In this document: piece after piece, positions 23,043-32,811 of the stretch | How positions within the stretch are numbered: position 1 is the stretch's first letter | Layout of the letters: each line of letters opens with the position of its first letter | NCBI GenBank assembly: GCA_026119935.1 | Contig: JALRMH010000003.1 | Location: 372,001-436,000, forward strand | Direction: 5' to 3' | Origin: Endothia cerciana | Taxonomy: Eukaryota; Ascomycota; Sordariomycetes; Diaporthales; Cryphonectriaceae | DNA length: 64,000 nt | The notes under the pieces: generated by a model | The model's database searches: none | What the model was told of the DNA's origin: nothing | Seen by the model: only the letters and a program-made list of their open reading frames with translations | Position numbers and translations under genes: made by a program

Positions 23043-24029
23043 CTACTCCTGTCCTGGGTCACTGAACCGTATCTTCCCTTGACTGATGTCAGGGTAGACA
23101 TCGAACCTTCTCTGGTCCCTCAACGGTATACCCTTCCTCGTCTCCTCGATCTTGTCGCCACTCAGCTCAGCCGACACGATCGTCTGCTGCTCTTCCGCCT
23201 CCACCAGCACCTGCGCCATGGGGTCGACCACCAGACTGTGCCCCCACGCATGGTAGCTCGCATTCATATCGCGCGCGGGAGAGCACATCGCCACATAGAC
23301 CTGATTATCCATCGCCCTCGCCTGGCCCTGAAGCCGCCAGTGTAGCGGACCTGTTATCAGGTTGAAAGCACCCGGGTAGATCAACGCAAAACACCCCTTC
23401 CGCGCGGCTATAGTGCCGAGTTCGGGAAAGCGGATGTCGTAGCATATCGCGACACCGACGCGGCCGTATTCAGGAAGATCCACGATGGTGAGCTTGTCCC
23501 CTGGCGACAGCACGTCCGACTCGCGGAAGGTGATCTTGCCCGGGATGTCAATGTCAAACAGGTGCACCTTGCGATGCGTAGCCAGCAGCTCGCCCTTTGG
23601 GCCGAACGTCAACGACGTATTGTAGTATCGCTTCTTTTTGTGCTCGTCGAAATCTAACTCTGGTATCGATCCTCCTATGAGGTATGTGCCCGTCCCCTTT
23701 GCCATCTCAGACAAGGCGTGAAAGCTCGGGCTCTGCTCCGCGCTCGGTGGGTGCGGTAAGAGCTGCTCTGCGTACGAGGGAAAGTATTCGCAGCCGTATG
23801 GTGAATTGAAGCACTCCGGCAAGACGATTATCTTGGCGCCAGAAGAGGCGGCCTCGCGGACTTTCTCGCGGGCATTGGAGAGGTTGGCTGCTTTGTCGGC
23901 GCCACTTGCAAGTTGGATGCATGCCAGCTTGACCGGCTTCTTGAGGAGGGGTGTTGCGGTGGTTGCCATCGTGCGGAGGTAGTTAGCTGGGAAAGTGGTG
24001 AGCGTGGTCCAAAGTGTTCTCATCATCAT
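23043..24029 (-). CDS. NIT2: Omega-amidase, NIT2-type nitrilase family
   Basis: Nitrilase-superfamily amidase that hydrolyses alpha-ketoglutaramate and alpha-ketosuccinamate, the omega-amides left by glutamine and asparagine transaminases. Single exon, 328 residues. The Glu-Lys-Cys catalytic triad is visible: LPECFNSPYG (E72), HRKVHLFDID (K154) and VAICYDIRFPE (C196). LIGGSIPE, DIPGKITFRES and YPGAFNLITGPLHW match the NIT2 rather than the NIT1 (deaminated-glutathione amidase) branch. There are in-frame Met codons at 1-3 and at residue 21. The first 20 residues (MMMRTLWTTLTTFPANYLRT) are basic, hydroxylated and free of acidic residues, like a mitochondrial presequence, while starting at M21 would give a cytosolic form. 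The symbol is by family analogy; in yeast the corresponding gene is called NIT3. Confidence 0.93.
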   Translation of the reverse strand: MMMRTLWTTLTTFPANYLRTMATTATPLLKKPVKLACIQLASGADKAANLSNAREKVREAASSGAKIIVLPECFNSPYGCEYFPSYAEQLLPHPPSAEQSPSFHALSEMAKGTGTYLIGGSIPELDFDEHKKKRYYNTSLTFGPKGELLATHRKVHLFDIDIPGKITFRESDVLSPGDKLTIVDLPEYGRVGVAICYDIRFPELGTIAARKGCFALIYPGAFNLITGPLHWRLQGQARAMDNQVYVAMCSPARDMNASYHAWGHSLVVDPMAQVLVEAEEQQTIVSAELSGDKIEETRKGIPLRDQRRFDVYPDISQGKIRFSDPGQE

Positions 24030-24584
24030 TCAAAGTGAGGATGGTCTAGGTTCGGTGGTGATGGTGGGGAGGGGGGGGCATTACGACGCCGACAGATTCA
24101 CCATTGGGACCCCGCATACTGTGTCACAGCTGCGATAAGAGCTCCCGCCGCTGTCGCTCTCGAGGTTGCCGGGAAGGCTAGGAAGGCAGGGTGGAGTCGT
24201 CCCGCACTGGGCCTGTCCCTGGACTTTGTCCCCTGGCATCAAGTCATTCCTAGCTTCTGTCACCCCTTCCCAATCAGGGGAGGCAGCGACCTCATTGCTT
24301 GGATAATGCATAGCTCTTCCCTATATGTAGCCTGTGCCTGCCTATTTAGGGACTCAGATCCATCCATCCATCTTTTTTCTCTCAAAGTGGACATCTCTAC
24401 AGTCAATAACACAGATTGCAGCCCTTTGATGCTTTCTCATGTCGTCACCTCTGCTTCAGATTTCACCACTCCTTCTGTATTCGTCTTCACTTTGGCCGAC
24501 ATATTCCAAGCCTGTCTAGCATCTCTTTTGTTCTTGTCAATACTATCAACTTGCTTCTAGACTTCAGCATTCAGCCTCATCAGC
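24030..24584. other. intergenic, divergent promoter of NIT2-type gene and unknown gene
   Basis: This 555-bp tract separates two divergently oriented start codons and should contain both promoters. The half nearest the plus-strand gene is pyrimidine-rich, like many fungal leaders. No coding sequence recognised. Confidence 0.6.
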
Positions 24585-27195
24585 ATGAACTGGACTGAGG
24601 GCAACTTGGCCCGCCATTCTCGCGGCCGGAAGGGCAGAGAGATCGTTCTGCGCCAGAGGGAACACTTTGCCAAGGTCCGCTCTAGTCTGGCGAATGCCAA
24701 TGTCAGGATCAGTCCACCTTGCATTTCCCCTCTCTCCCGTCCAGCTAGGTCATCTTCTTCCACTCATCATGGTTCATCAAAGCTCAATTCATCTGCGCCA
24801 TCTCCTGCCAAGGAGCGAGCCAGAGAAGGGAGCTCTCTTCAGGCCAGCAAATACTTCCAAGATGCCTCTCCCAAGCTCCTGAGCCCAGCCTCTTTCCCGG
24901 GTGAGCAGGTTGAAGAGGATGTCCTGCACCAGAAGAGACGCAGACTGCTGCTCAAGGGAGACTGGGTTGGGACTGACGTCCAGAAACCGATCCGGATGGA
25001 GTTTTCCAAGCCACGAGCCTCCTCACGCGATAACCCCTGGGGCAGTTCACGCCCACGATACCATGCCTCGACGAACAGACTTCACCACCTCCTTGGCATC
25101 AAGTCCGTCAATGGACAGATGAGAGTCCCTGAAGCTGTCATCAGGATCTCAACACCGGCCGCCCGAACCCGGCTGAGGGTCAGAGTCGGTAGTCATGAGA
25201 GGACTCTGGACGATGACTCTACCGTCACCGGCCCTGGCAGTAGAAGATGCGGAGATGTCGAAGGCAACGCATATGGTAAGAACCCTTAATCTTATCGTCC
25301 GGGCACATTGTCGTTCTCTAACTCAGGACCTAGCGTGCCGCATTCGTGAACCCGACCCCCAAGATCGTAGAGAACGCGCGGGCCATGGCCATAATTCAGC
25401 CGAGTGGGACTCGTCTACGCACGAGTCAAGTGAAGACTCAAGTCAAGGACCGATTTCAACAACCTCACCACTGTTGTATCACCCTGTGCCCCACCGTCCC
25501 CCGTTTCCACAGTTGCTTCCTTCCCAGTCAAGCGACTCCGTCAGAGCGGCAAGCATCAAAGCCCAAGTTGGAGTACAGAGGCCCGATGTCCCGTCTTCTC
25601 AAGTGGAGCAAAATGAAGCGTGGAAAGAGTTCGTTCGTGGAGCAGATCGTGATCAACTTCGGAGTGATCTACAGCCATCTGATGACCTAGATTCTCCAGC
25701 GCCCAGAGAGATCTCACCTGGCGTCAGTGACTATGGCCTGTGCAAGCAAGCTAGACGTCCAGACGAAGATCAGGACTCGATTCTCCAGCTATCTTCAGTT
25801 GGTGATGATGATGGGGATGAGGAGAGCACAGCGAATCAAGGATCAGCTGCGCATTTGCTGGCAAACATGTTGAAGTGCGACCAGCAAGATGAGGCCCACA
25901 CCCGTCGCGAAGTTGATGTGGAAAGCACAAGTGGTCAAAAGGCAACCAAGCAATTGCTTGCAGGCCTTATACGGTCCGATCACCAGGAGACCATTGACGA
26001 CGACATTTCGCAGGGCAACAACAGCACAGGCTGTCCGAGCGAGCTCATCCCAGACAGCCTTGAGCCCGAACTGCCTGAGCCCGAGAGTCCACATGCCACT
26101 GATAGAGAAACGCGAGAAGACCCCATACCCTTTCCGGAGGAGGACTCAGATGATGTGTGTTTGCTAGTGGATCCAAGCTCCCCGAGCACTGCTGGGCAGA
26201 CCATTCCTAGTCATCTCAACAACCCACCAATACTTCAGGCACAGCAAGCTGACAACCCTGAGACCGTTCCACCCATGGAGCAGCTTCAACAACGACGGGA
26301 TGGAGAGTTCGAGAAAGCTGCCACGCATGACCAGCCAGGCAAGACAGTGGACGAGCCAAATCTCAAGCCCGGTACATTGAAGGATGAGAATGATATGTGG
26401 CGGCAATTTGTTCTCGGAGATTCCAACGACAACCTCGAGCAAGCCCTTGAAGATGCGAGAAAAGAAACGGCAAGAAAGCTTCGGCCGTCTGATACATCCA
26501 CCAGCACCGACGAAGGCTGCATAACTGAAGAAACCCGTCCGCTTGCGCATCTTCTCTCCGGACCGAGTCGGATCTTGAGCCATGGCTTAGACGTTGACCT
26601 ACAAGAGCTCGCGGGACAACATAGACAGTCCACCCCTGACGTCTCTACCATGGCTTCCGTCAGTCACCAGGCCACGGTCGCAGATTCCTCACCCGATCCC
26701 CTCTCAGAGCCCGTGCCAGCTTTCTTGGATGCGATCATCCATACAGATCAAGCAACTGTGGGCTCTTCAGGCTCTTCGAATTCTGTATCTACTGCGCCAT
26801 CGGACATTGTAGACAAGTTCTTACGCCGCAATAACGCCTGGTCCATCGCAACGAGGGGGGATTCGAATGAAGCGTCGCTGACTTCTCATCCGCCTTCTCT
26901 CCAAGTTCACGATGAAGGTGACGAGAGTTTCAAGTTCTCACAACCCAAGCCCTTCATCGGCAGGAAGAATAGCCACTTGGATGAACAGCGGCAGATTGCA
27001 CTTTCTGCGGACCAAATCCGTGGCAAAACTGTGCCCAGGCGCCGTCAGAAGCGGACTAGCGGTGGGAGGACGAGTATTCGCAGGCTGCCCAACTTCAGCA
27101 GCGATCCTATCGAGGAGGTCGAGGAAGACACCCCGGCCAAGCGAACCGAGAAGGCATCGTTGTTTGGCTCACTTGATATGGATGAGGAATTTTGA
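24585..27195 (+). CDS. Unknown 850-aa, largely disordered protein with repeated short motifs
   Basis: Function not recognised. Two exons are proposed: 24585-25275 and 25334-27195, joined by a 58-bp intron with donor GTAAGA, a CTAAC branch at about 25318-25322, and the second downstream AG (GACCTAG). The first AG (CTCAG, ending 25326) lies almost on the branch and would put a stop in frame. The N-terminus (NWTEGNLARHSRGRKG to LRQREHFAKVR) is basic and looks conserved. The rest is rich in S, P, D, E and Q and probably disordered. Two kinds of short motif recur: a tryptophan block (EAWKEFVRG at W327, DMWRQFVLGDSNDNL at W586, NAWSIATRGDSNEASL at W733) and a leucine block (AAHLLANMLKCDQQDE about 402, TKQLLAGLIRSDHQE about 436, LAHLLSGPSRILSHG about 635). 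Basic clusters near the C-terminus (VPRRRQKRTSGGRTSIRR) suggest nuclear localisation (inference). The protein ends SLFGSLDMDEEF. Confidence 0.8.
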
Positions 27196-27914
27196 AGCCT
27201 GATCTGGGTTGCTCCGCTGTGGTGCTGTCGGGGCTCAATTGCATCCATGTCTGAGTTGTGAGACGATATATCAGTGGCACCTTGAAAGCTCGATACTGAA
27301 AGACTAGGCACGAGCGTCTAAATTCACAGAGAAATTTTGTACGGTCTTCAGAGGATTGCAGATCCCCATAATTACTAAGACGCGTTCGAGATATTTCCGA
27401 GGCCTTCTCCATGGGCAAAACTTTATCGCGTGTTGTGTCCCTTGCGCTCGGGCGCCGGGCTGAACAACTCACGCGCATCGGGCGGCTTCGAATTAACTTA
27501 GAACACGACACCTGTGGCGCTCCAGGAGAATAATTTGGTTCCATATATTTTTTGGGATTTGTCTTTTGGCGATGCAGGTCTCAGTCAACGGGACTTCCTT
27601 CTTTGTTGCGACTTGTCAAGGAACCTGCAGCAGACCGACACCGTCACCGTCACCGTCACCGTCACCGTCACCGAACGTCTGAGGATTACTCCTATAAATC
27701 ATGCCAAATTCCTGCATATATCAGTAGAAAGAGTTTTTGAAAGCTCTTTCCTCTGATTTATCACCTCATGACCGTGAAGTGACATTCACAGGGTGGAATC
27801 AACGCCCCAGCCAGACTCCACCTAGAGGGACCCCCCCAGCCGGGTAGAACAGAAAAAAGACAAAAGGGCGAAGACGCAGAAATCAGTCAAGAGGAAGACG
27901 GCAAATTCACCAAA
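27196..27914. other. intergenic with hexamer tandem repeat
   Basis: Contains five perfect CACCGT units (27639-27668) and otherwise no recognised gene. Confidence 0.6.
27639..27668. repeat. CACCGT x5 tandem hexamer
   Basis: Five exact head-to-tail copies followed by a degenerate sixth (CACCGA). The array lies about 450 bp downstream of the unknown gene and about 250 bp upstream of the small gene at 27915. Confidence 0.95.
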
Positions 27915-28442
27915 ATGATCGACTTCATCTTCCAAGTCGACCTTTCCACGATCTACATCATCCTCCGCCGCGACTTCGCATCTGCCACGGACAAGACCGG
28001 CACCCTGACGTCCCCTCTGGACGCCGGCTTCTACTATACGGCGGCGTCGGCCAACGAAGCCGCACGGCAGCACTGCCAGAGGGAGGCAGCGAAGGGCTTC
28101 AGTTTCCTGGGCGCCGAGAGCGGCCCCGCCGCCGTTCACGGGGAGAGGGATGGGCTGTACCGGGGCGGTTGTGTCACGCGGGAGCAGGGGAGGGAGAGGT
28201 TTGAGGTCCGGGTCAGGAGGCTGAGGGCCAAGGGGGAAGGCGTCGGGGGGCGGATGGTAGGTGTTGAGGGGAATAGGGCAGGGGAGAGGCTGGGAATCCT
28301 GAGGGAGAAGGCAGATGACAACAGGAGGGACAGGGAGAGCGAGAGGGCGAGCCGTGCGACATCGAGAAGCTCCAGCCTGTTGGGCAAGGAGAAGCACGGC
28401 AGCAAGATCGGAAGGTTCTGGGAGACAGTCAGGAGAAGGTGA
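27915..28442 (+). CDS. Small hypothetical protein (175 aa)
   Basis: Single open frame of 175 codons, starting with an ATG in good context (CCAAAATGA). No family recognised. Residues 1-60 look protein-like (MIDFIFQVDLSTIYIILRR, then an aromatic/Ala-rich segment FYYTAASANEAARQHCQREA). The second half is very basic and Arg/Glu/Ser-rich (GERLGILREKADDNRRDRES, then SSSLLGKEKHGSKIGRFWET) and is probably helical or disordered. The antisense frame (27822-28790) is longer but proline-rich and repetitive, so I prefer the plus strand. A gene here is likely but not certain. Confidence 0.5.
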   Translation: MIDFIFQVDLSTIYIILRRDFASATDKTGTLTSPLDAGFYYTAASANEAARQHCQREAAKGFSFLGAESGPAAVHGERDGLYRGGCVTREQGRERFEVRVRRLRAKGEGVGGRMVGVEGNRAGERLGILREKADDNRRDRESERASRATSRSSSLLGKEKHGSKIGRFWETVRRR

Positions 28443-28928
28443 GAGGAACCGGATGCTGAATAAATTGGTACCAGGACTGCGTATTTTGGTTGAGAATGAA
28501 CGATTCTTGTCCCGGTGGTCTTTTTTCCCAATTTTTTTGTTCCTGTTGGGGGGGGGGGGGCGGCGGCGAACAGGGTTAGGGATCGTCAAGCGTGACAGCA
28601 CAGAATTTCTTGCGATCTTGGGCTTTGTCGATTGACTTGCTCGCACTCCCTCCTTCTCAGCCAAAATATTTACCACTTGGGTTTCAGGCGACCAAGTCTT
28701 TCGGATTCTCAAACCACATTGGAGGTGCTCGATACATGCACGTCGCAATTCGAAACCCTTGGTTTGAAGTATGACCTGGGTGGAAAGCAAAAGCCGAAGC
28801 TCGACCCACGCTCATCACACTTTGGGCCATCGAGCCTACTGATATCGGAAATTCAAGACAAATCATCCAAAATTCAGGCTTGAGAAAAAGAAAGGGCCGC
28901 CTAAGCCCTCGCACCAACACATGCCAGC
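28443..28928. other. intergenic with G13 run
   Basis: 3' flank of the small gene and promoter of the methyltransferase gene. It carries a G13 homopolymer (28548-28560). No coding sequence recognised. Confidence 0.6.
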
Positions 28929-30179
28929 ATGCCTAGCAAAGCTGATCGCAAGCACCTGGACGCAACGGTCGCGGCCTTTCATTCTCATTACGCTTCCGAC
29001 GCAAACTGGGGGAGCCAAAGATGGCACGAGACCCTATATCCAGCGCTTGCAAAGCCAACTCGGTATAGCGCCCTGGTGAACAAGTACGTTCCACGGGCCG
29101 AGTTCGACAGAGCCCTCTCAGCCGTACCAGAGGACGAACTGCGGCAAGTTCAACTGCCAAACCTGTCAACACAGGCGGAGGAGAGTGCCGCTACAAGATC
29201 AGGTATATTACTATACGAGCGTGTTCGACATGCCGCGACATCAGAGCCACAAGCAGGTGCAGTTGAGGAGTCCACCAAGGATGAAGACGCCTTCCTCTTC
29301 CCTGCACCGCAGCCTGTCTCATCACCATCCAGTCCAGAGAGGGGCCTCTTATCTCACTGGAATATGGACGCCGCGTCGGCGCTATGTGCACACATGCTCG
29401 ACGTCCAACCAAACGACAAAGTCCTCGACCTCTGTGCAGCGCCAGGCGGGAAATCCGTCGCCTTGGCGCAGCTGATCTTTCCTCACCTCCTCGCAGATTC
29501 GCCGTTAGAAACACCTGCAGCGGTTGGTTGTCTGCACTCCAACGAGCTGGACCACGCGAGGAACAAGCGTCTTGCTTCCAACCTCCGATCTTATCTACCA
29601 GGGCCGTTATTCGAGAGTAACGCAGTGCGGGTCCTACGCCTGGATGGTTCTGATTCGCGAGCGGTGACGCAACTGCCCTATGGACCGAGTACCTATGATC
29701 GCGTGTTGCTAGATGCGCCTTGCTCTTCTGAACGGCACATCATTCACGGGCATGTGAAAGCTGCATCGGGCGGACGCATTGCGGATGAGATGTCCCGTTG
29801 GCGTAGGGGAGGGTCGAAGACGCTTGCGAAGTTGCAGACGGACTTGCTGATGACGGCACTTAGGGCTGTCAAGACTGGCGGGAGGGTTGTTTACTCGACA
29901 TGCTCCATCGAGACTGGGGAGAACGACGGCGTGATCGAGAAGATATTGGCGGCGGTGGAGAAGGAGAGGAAGAAGTTTGGGCTAGGTTGGGAGGTCAGAT
30001 TCAAGTTGGGCAGTCTGGCGAAGAAGAAGGAGCCGGGCGAGTCCGAAGTGGACGTGGTCCTTGGGGAGCTTACAGAAGAGACAAAGTACGGCAGGATCGC
30101 CGTCCCCGATCACAGGGCTGGTGGACGGTGGGGACCGCTTTATTTCTGCGTCATCACCAAGGTTGCGAGAAAGGCTTGA
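28929..30179 (+). CDS. RNA m5C methyltransferase, NSUN4/NSUN3-like (RsmB/Nop2/Sun family)
   Basis: SAM-dependent RNA cytosine-5 methyltransferase. Single exon, 416 residues, starting in the context AGCATGCC. The Rossmann core begins at about residue 165 with VLDLCAAPGGKSVALAQL (SAM-binding motif I). Motif IV is LLDAPCSSERH (Cys at 265) and motif VI is VVYSTCSIETGENDGV (catalytic Cys at 325), giving the two-cysteine arrangement of the Nop2/Sun family. The family-typical RWHETLYPAL near residue 31 and the DAPCSSERH form resemble the mitochondrial NSUN4/NSUN3 branch more than Nop2, so mitochondrial rRNA or tRNA is the likely substrate (inference). There is no obvious amphipathic presequence. The gene is tail-to-tail with the membrane-protein gene, with 235 bp between stop codons. 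Confidence 0.9.
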   Translation: MPSKADRKHLDATVAAFHSHYASDANWGSQRWHETLYPALAKPTRYSALVNKYVPRAEFDRALSAVPEDELRQVQLPNLSTQAEESAATRSGILLYERVRHAATSEPQAGAVEESTKDEDAFLFPAPQPVSSPSSPERGLLSHWNMDAASALCAHMLDVQPNDKVLDLCAAPGGKSVALAQLIFPHLLADSPLETPAAVGCLHSNELDHARNKRLASNLRSYLPGPLFESNAVRVLRLDGSDSRAVTQLPYGPSTYDRVLLDAPCSSERHIIHGHVKAASGGRIADEMSRWRRGGSKTLAKLQTDLLMTALRAVKTGGRVVYSTCSIETGENDGVIEKILAAVEKERKKFGLGWEVRFKLGSLAKKKEPGESEVDVVLGELTEETKYGRIAVPDHRAGGRWGPLYFCVITKVARKA

Positions 30180-30414
30180 AGAAGGATTAAGAAGCAACAG
30201 TACCCCATCACCGCCCGGCTCCCGAGACACCACACAGTTTGCACCATCGTTATATATCAATCTGTCCCTCCGAAAACCGCTCTCGAAACGCCCAGCATAA
30301 TCCGAATGAAGCCGCTCAGAACATTTGACGAGCTTGGCCATTACTCCGACGGCGTCAAGCACCTGCAGTCCTGCTGTACACCGACCTCAGTCGCATCGTG
30401 AACTTTGGTGCTAT

Positions 30415-31711
30415 TCAGGGGTCAGGGCCCTCCGGTTGAGAAGCAGGGTGCGCCGCGGGCTCCGGTTCTGCGACAGGCTCTTCGGCAGCGTTTGTCTCTT
30501 CGGGTGCATCCACAACTGTCGCTTGACGGTTGTCCCCGGCAGCGGGCGCAGCTGCTGGGGACACCGGTGCTGCTGCCATTCCAGAACCAGCCATGGCCGG
30601 TTCGGGCTCGTAAACCGCGTGCGGAGGTGCGTGTGAATTCCTTCGACGACGACGGTGGTGGTGATGGTGGTGAGAATGGCGCCTTCGGCCAGCCCAATCC
30701 CTCGAGTCTACGTACGCCATGTTTCCATCGCTGGCGATGGTGTAGCTGCCGCTCCCGGCGCTCCCGCCAGGGAAGTACGGGAACTCGAGGAACTGGTTTT
30801 GTTCCGGCGGCGGCTCTGACATCCAGACGTATATGCTGCGGAGCAAATAGGCCCCGCTGATGACGGGCGGGATGAGCTGCGCGGCTGAGTTAAGATCGTT
30901 GGCGCCGCCGATGTTGTTCCACGAGATGACGAGCTCCACTGCCATCGTGAGGATGGCTGCGGCTATGAGATCCGAGAAGGTGCGGAGCTGTTGCAGAAAG
31001 ACGATACGGTTATGGGTGATCCTATAGACAGATTGTGAGTTGCTCAGTGCTGCTGGACGACTTGATGATGGGACTCAAGTGAAAAGGGGGTGGCTACCTC
31101 CACCTTCGTCTTTTCTTCCTACGGTGCCATCCACACTCGTCAAACAGGCCGACCCACTCGGCGAACTTCCACGTTCCAACAATAAGGATTACAATATGGG
31201 TGATGATATTTACTGCTGTCACGGCTGGACTGTCAAGCGTAACCTGGCCGAACAAGAAGGCGTACTGGCGGCAGTTATCGTCCAATCCTATGGGCCGATC
31301 ATAGACGCCGGTACACCAGAACCAGATTTGCACCCCCAACAACGTTCCGAACATCAATGCCAACCCCGTCCTAAGCAGCCAACCCATCCTCGTTCTGTTC
31401 CACCTCTCGGTATCCCACCATGGGCGGCAGCACGTCAGGATTCTCCAGAGGTAGACCGGCACTAGGAAATACAGCGTGCCGCAGACCAGGAGGAGGATCA
31501 CATATATCTCGACTGGTTGGAGCGTGCTCAGGTTGATGGCCAATCCGACCGAGGTGGCTGCAACTGTGAGCCCGTTCAAGAATCTGAGGTTCAGGGCATC
31601 GGACTCGAGTAGCCAGCACGAGATGATTATACCGAACCACTGTAAGTAGAACGCGATCCGGATTCCGAGTCCATAACTGCCCGGTTGGCCTGGGATCCGG
31701 CACGTCGCCAT
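30415..31711 (-). CDS. Seven-transmembrane fungal protein of unknown function
   Basis: Integral membrane protein of 406 residues from two exons, 31098-31711 and 30415-31021, with a 76-bp intron (31022-31097). The joined frame reads across the junction as RRRWRITHNRIVFLQQL. Hydrophobic segments lie at about 16-35, 41-61, 69-89, 109-132, 163-185, 221-240 and 252-271. The tail of about 135 residues is disordered and includes a His6 run beside an Arg5 run, then a Pro/Ala/Glu-rich end. The opening CRIPGQPGSYGLGIRIAFYL resembles a membrane family common in filamentous ascomycetes whose role is not established (recalled, not searched). No signalling or transport motif is visible, so seven helices alone do not make it a GPCR. 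Confidence 0.82.
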
Positions 31712-32811
31712 CTTGATCCGAAAAGGCTGGGTTGTCGGCCCATAAGCACGGCGGTGTCCTGGAACAAGCTACGAGGACAGAGGATTCCCAAATGTACCCG
31801 CCATGAGGAGCCCGATGGATGCCCATTATAGGGTTTCCAGACATCCTCCACGAACCCTGTGAGTGCGGCGCACAGCCTGCCCGACGCCGTGGTATTGTCG
31901 CACGCCCTACGCCAGACGCTGTCCACCCATATGGGTTCATGCCATCGGTGCGCGAGGCATAGATAAGACGGCTACCAACAGCGGCGGACCTACTGCCGGC
32001 ATCGACCCCGAAGGTTGAGGTGGTCGAGATATTCGAGCCACGTCCCAGGCCCAAGTGAGGTCTTGTCCGGTAGGTTGGGTTGCAATGCATGCTGTGCCAC
32101 CTCTGCATGGGCCGTCAGGCTTCTGACAGAACGCGCAGACCTCCGCCTCACCTACCCGATGCATCGTCATTCTCGTCGTGTCGCCAAGACTGCACCACTG
32201 AGGGAGAGGAGACGGTAGTATCGAGCTGCGAGGTTCATGCGGTGGTGTAGAGAGCGAAACGCAAGCGAGGCTCTACGACAGCCTACAGGTGTCTAGCCTT
32301 GGGCCCAGCGTCGCAGTCCTCTGTAGGGAAGAAGCCACAGGGCGATACTATTAGTACGGTTAAAGAGGAGACAGTGCAGGGAATTTGGAAAAGAGGAGCA
32401 GGCCAATACACTACGGTCGCGCCATGTAAGCTGACATCCACCCTGAATGAGAGGACCGCGCAAATCATTATGCAGGTCATCAGACGCGGAGACCTTGGCC
32501 CCAGGGCTGCATGAGGGCTTGCCGTCTTTGGACACAGCTATCAAACGATACCAAATTCTTCCGTCCCACCTCTTCCTTGGTGTCTAGACGGCACTGTCGC
32601 CAGCCCTCGCTAAAGCTCTATATGGCGCCGATCACAGATGTCTCTGCTGCATACACAGGCGCCCGGCTTCAACCAGTATTACATTCTGTCCGTAAAGAGC
32701 ACGATCGCTTCCCTGTAGATTCGCTATAAACACCGCGCAGTTGAACCGCAAAGTCTCAGTAAAGATGCAGAAGAAAAGATGTCCAGTAGACCCTCGCCAC
32801 TATGCCCCCCG
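31712..32811. other. intergenic
   Basis: 5' flank of the membrane-protein gene and 3' flank of the PRXL2-like gene, both on the minus strand. No convincing coding sequence seen. Frames on the minus strand continuing from the membrane protein are out of frame with it. Confidence 0.55.

Noticed and set aside
27639..27673. Possible CRISPR-like array
   Set aside because: The units are 6 bp with no spacers, and the genome is eukaryotic.
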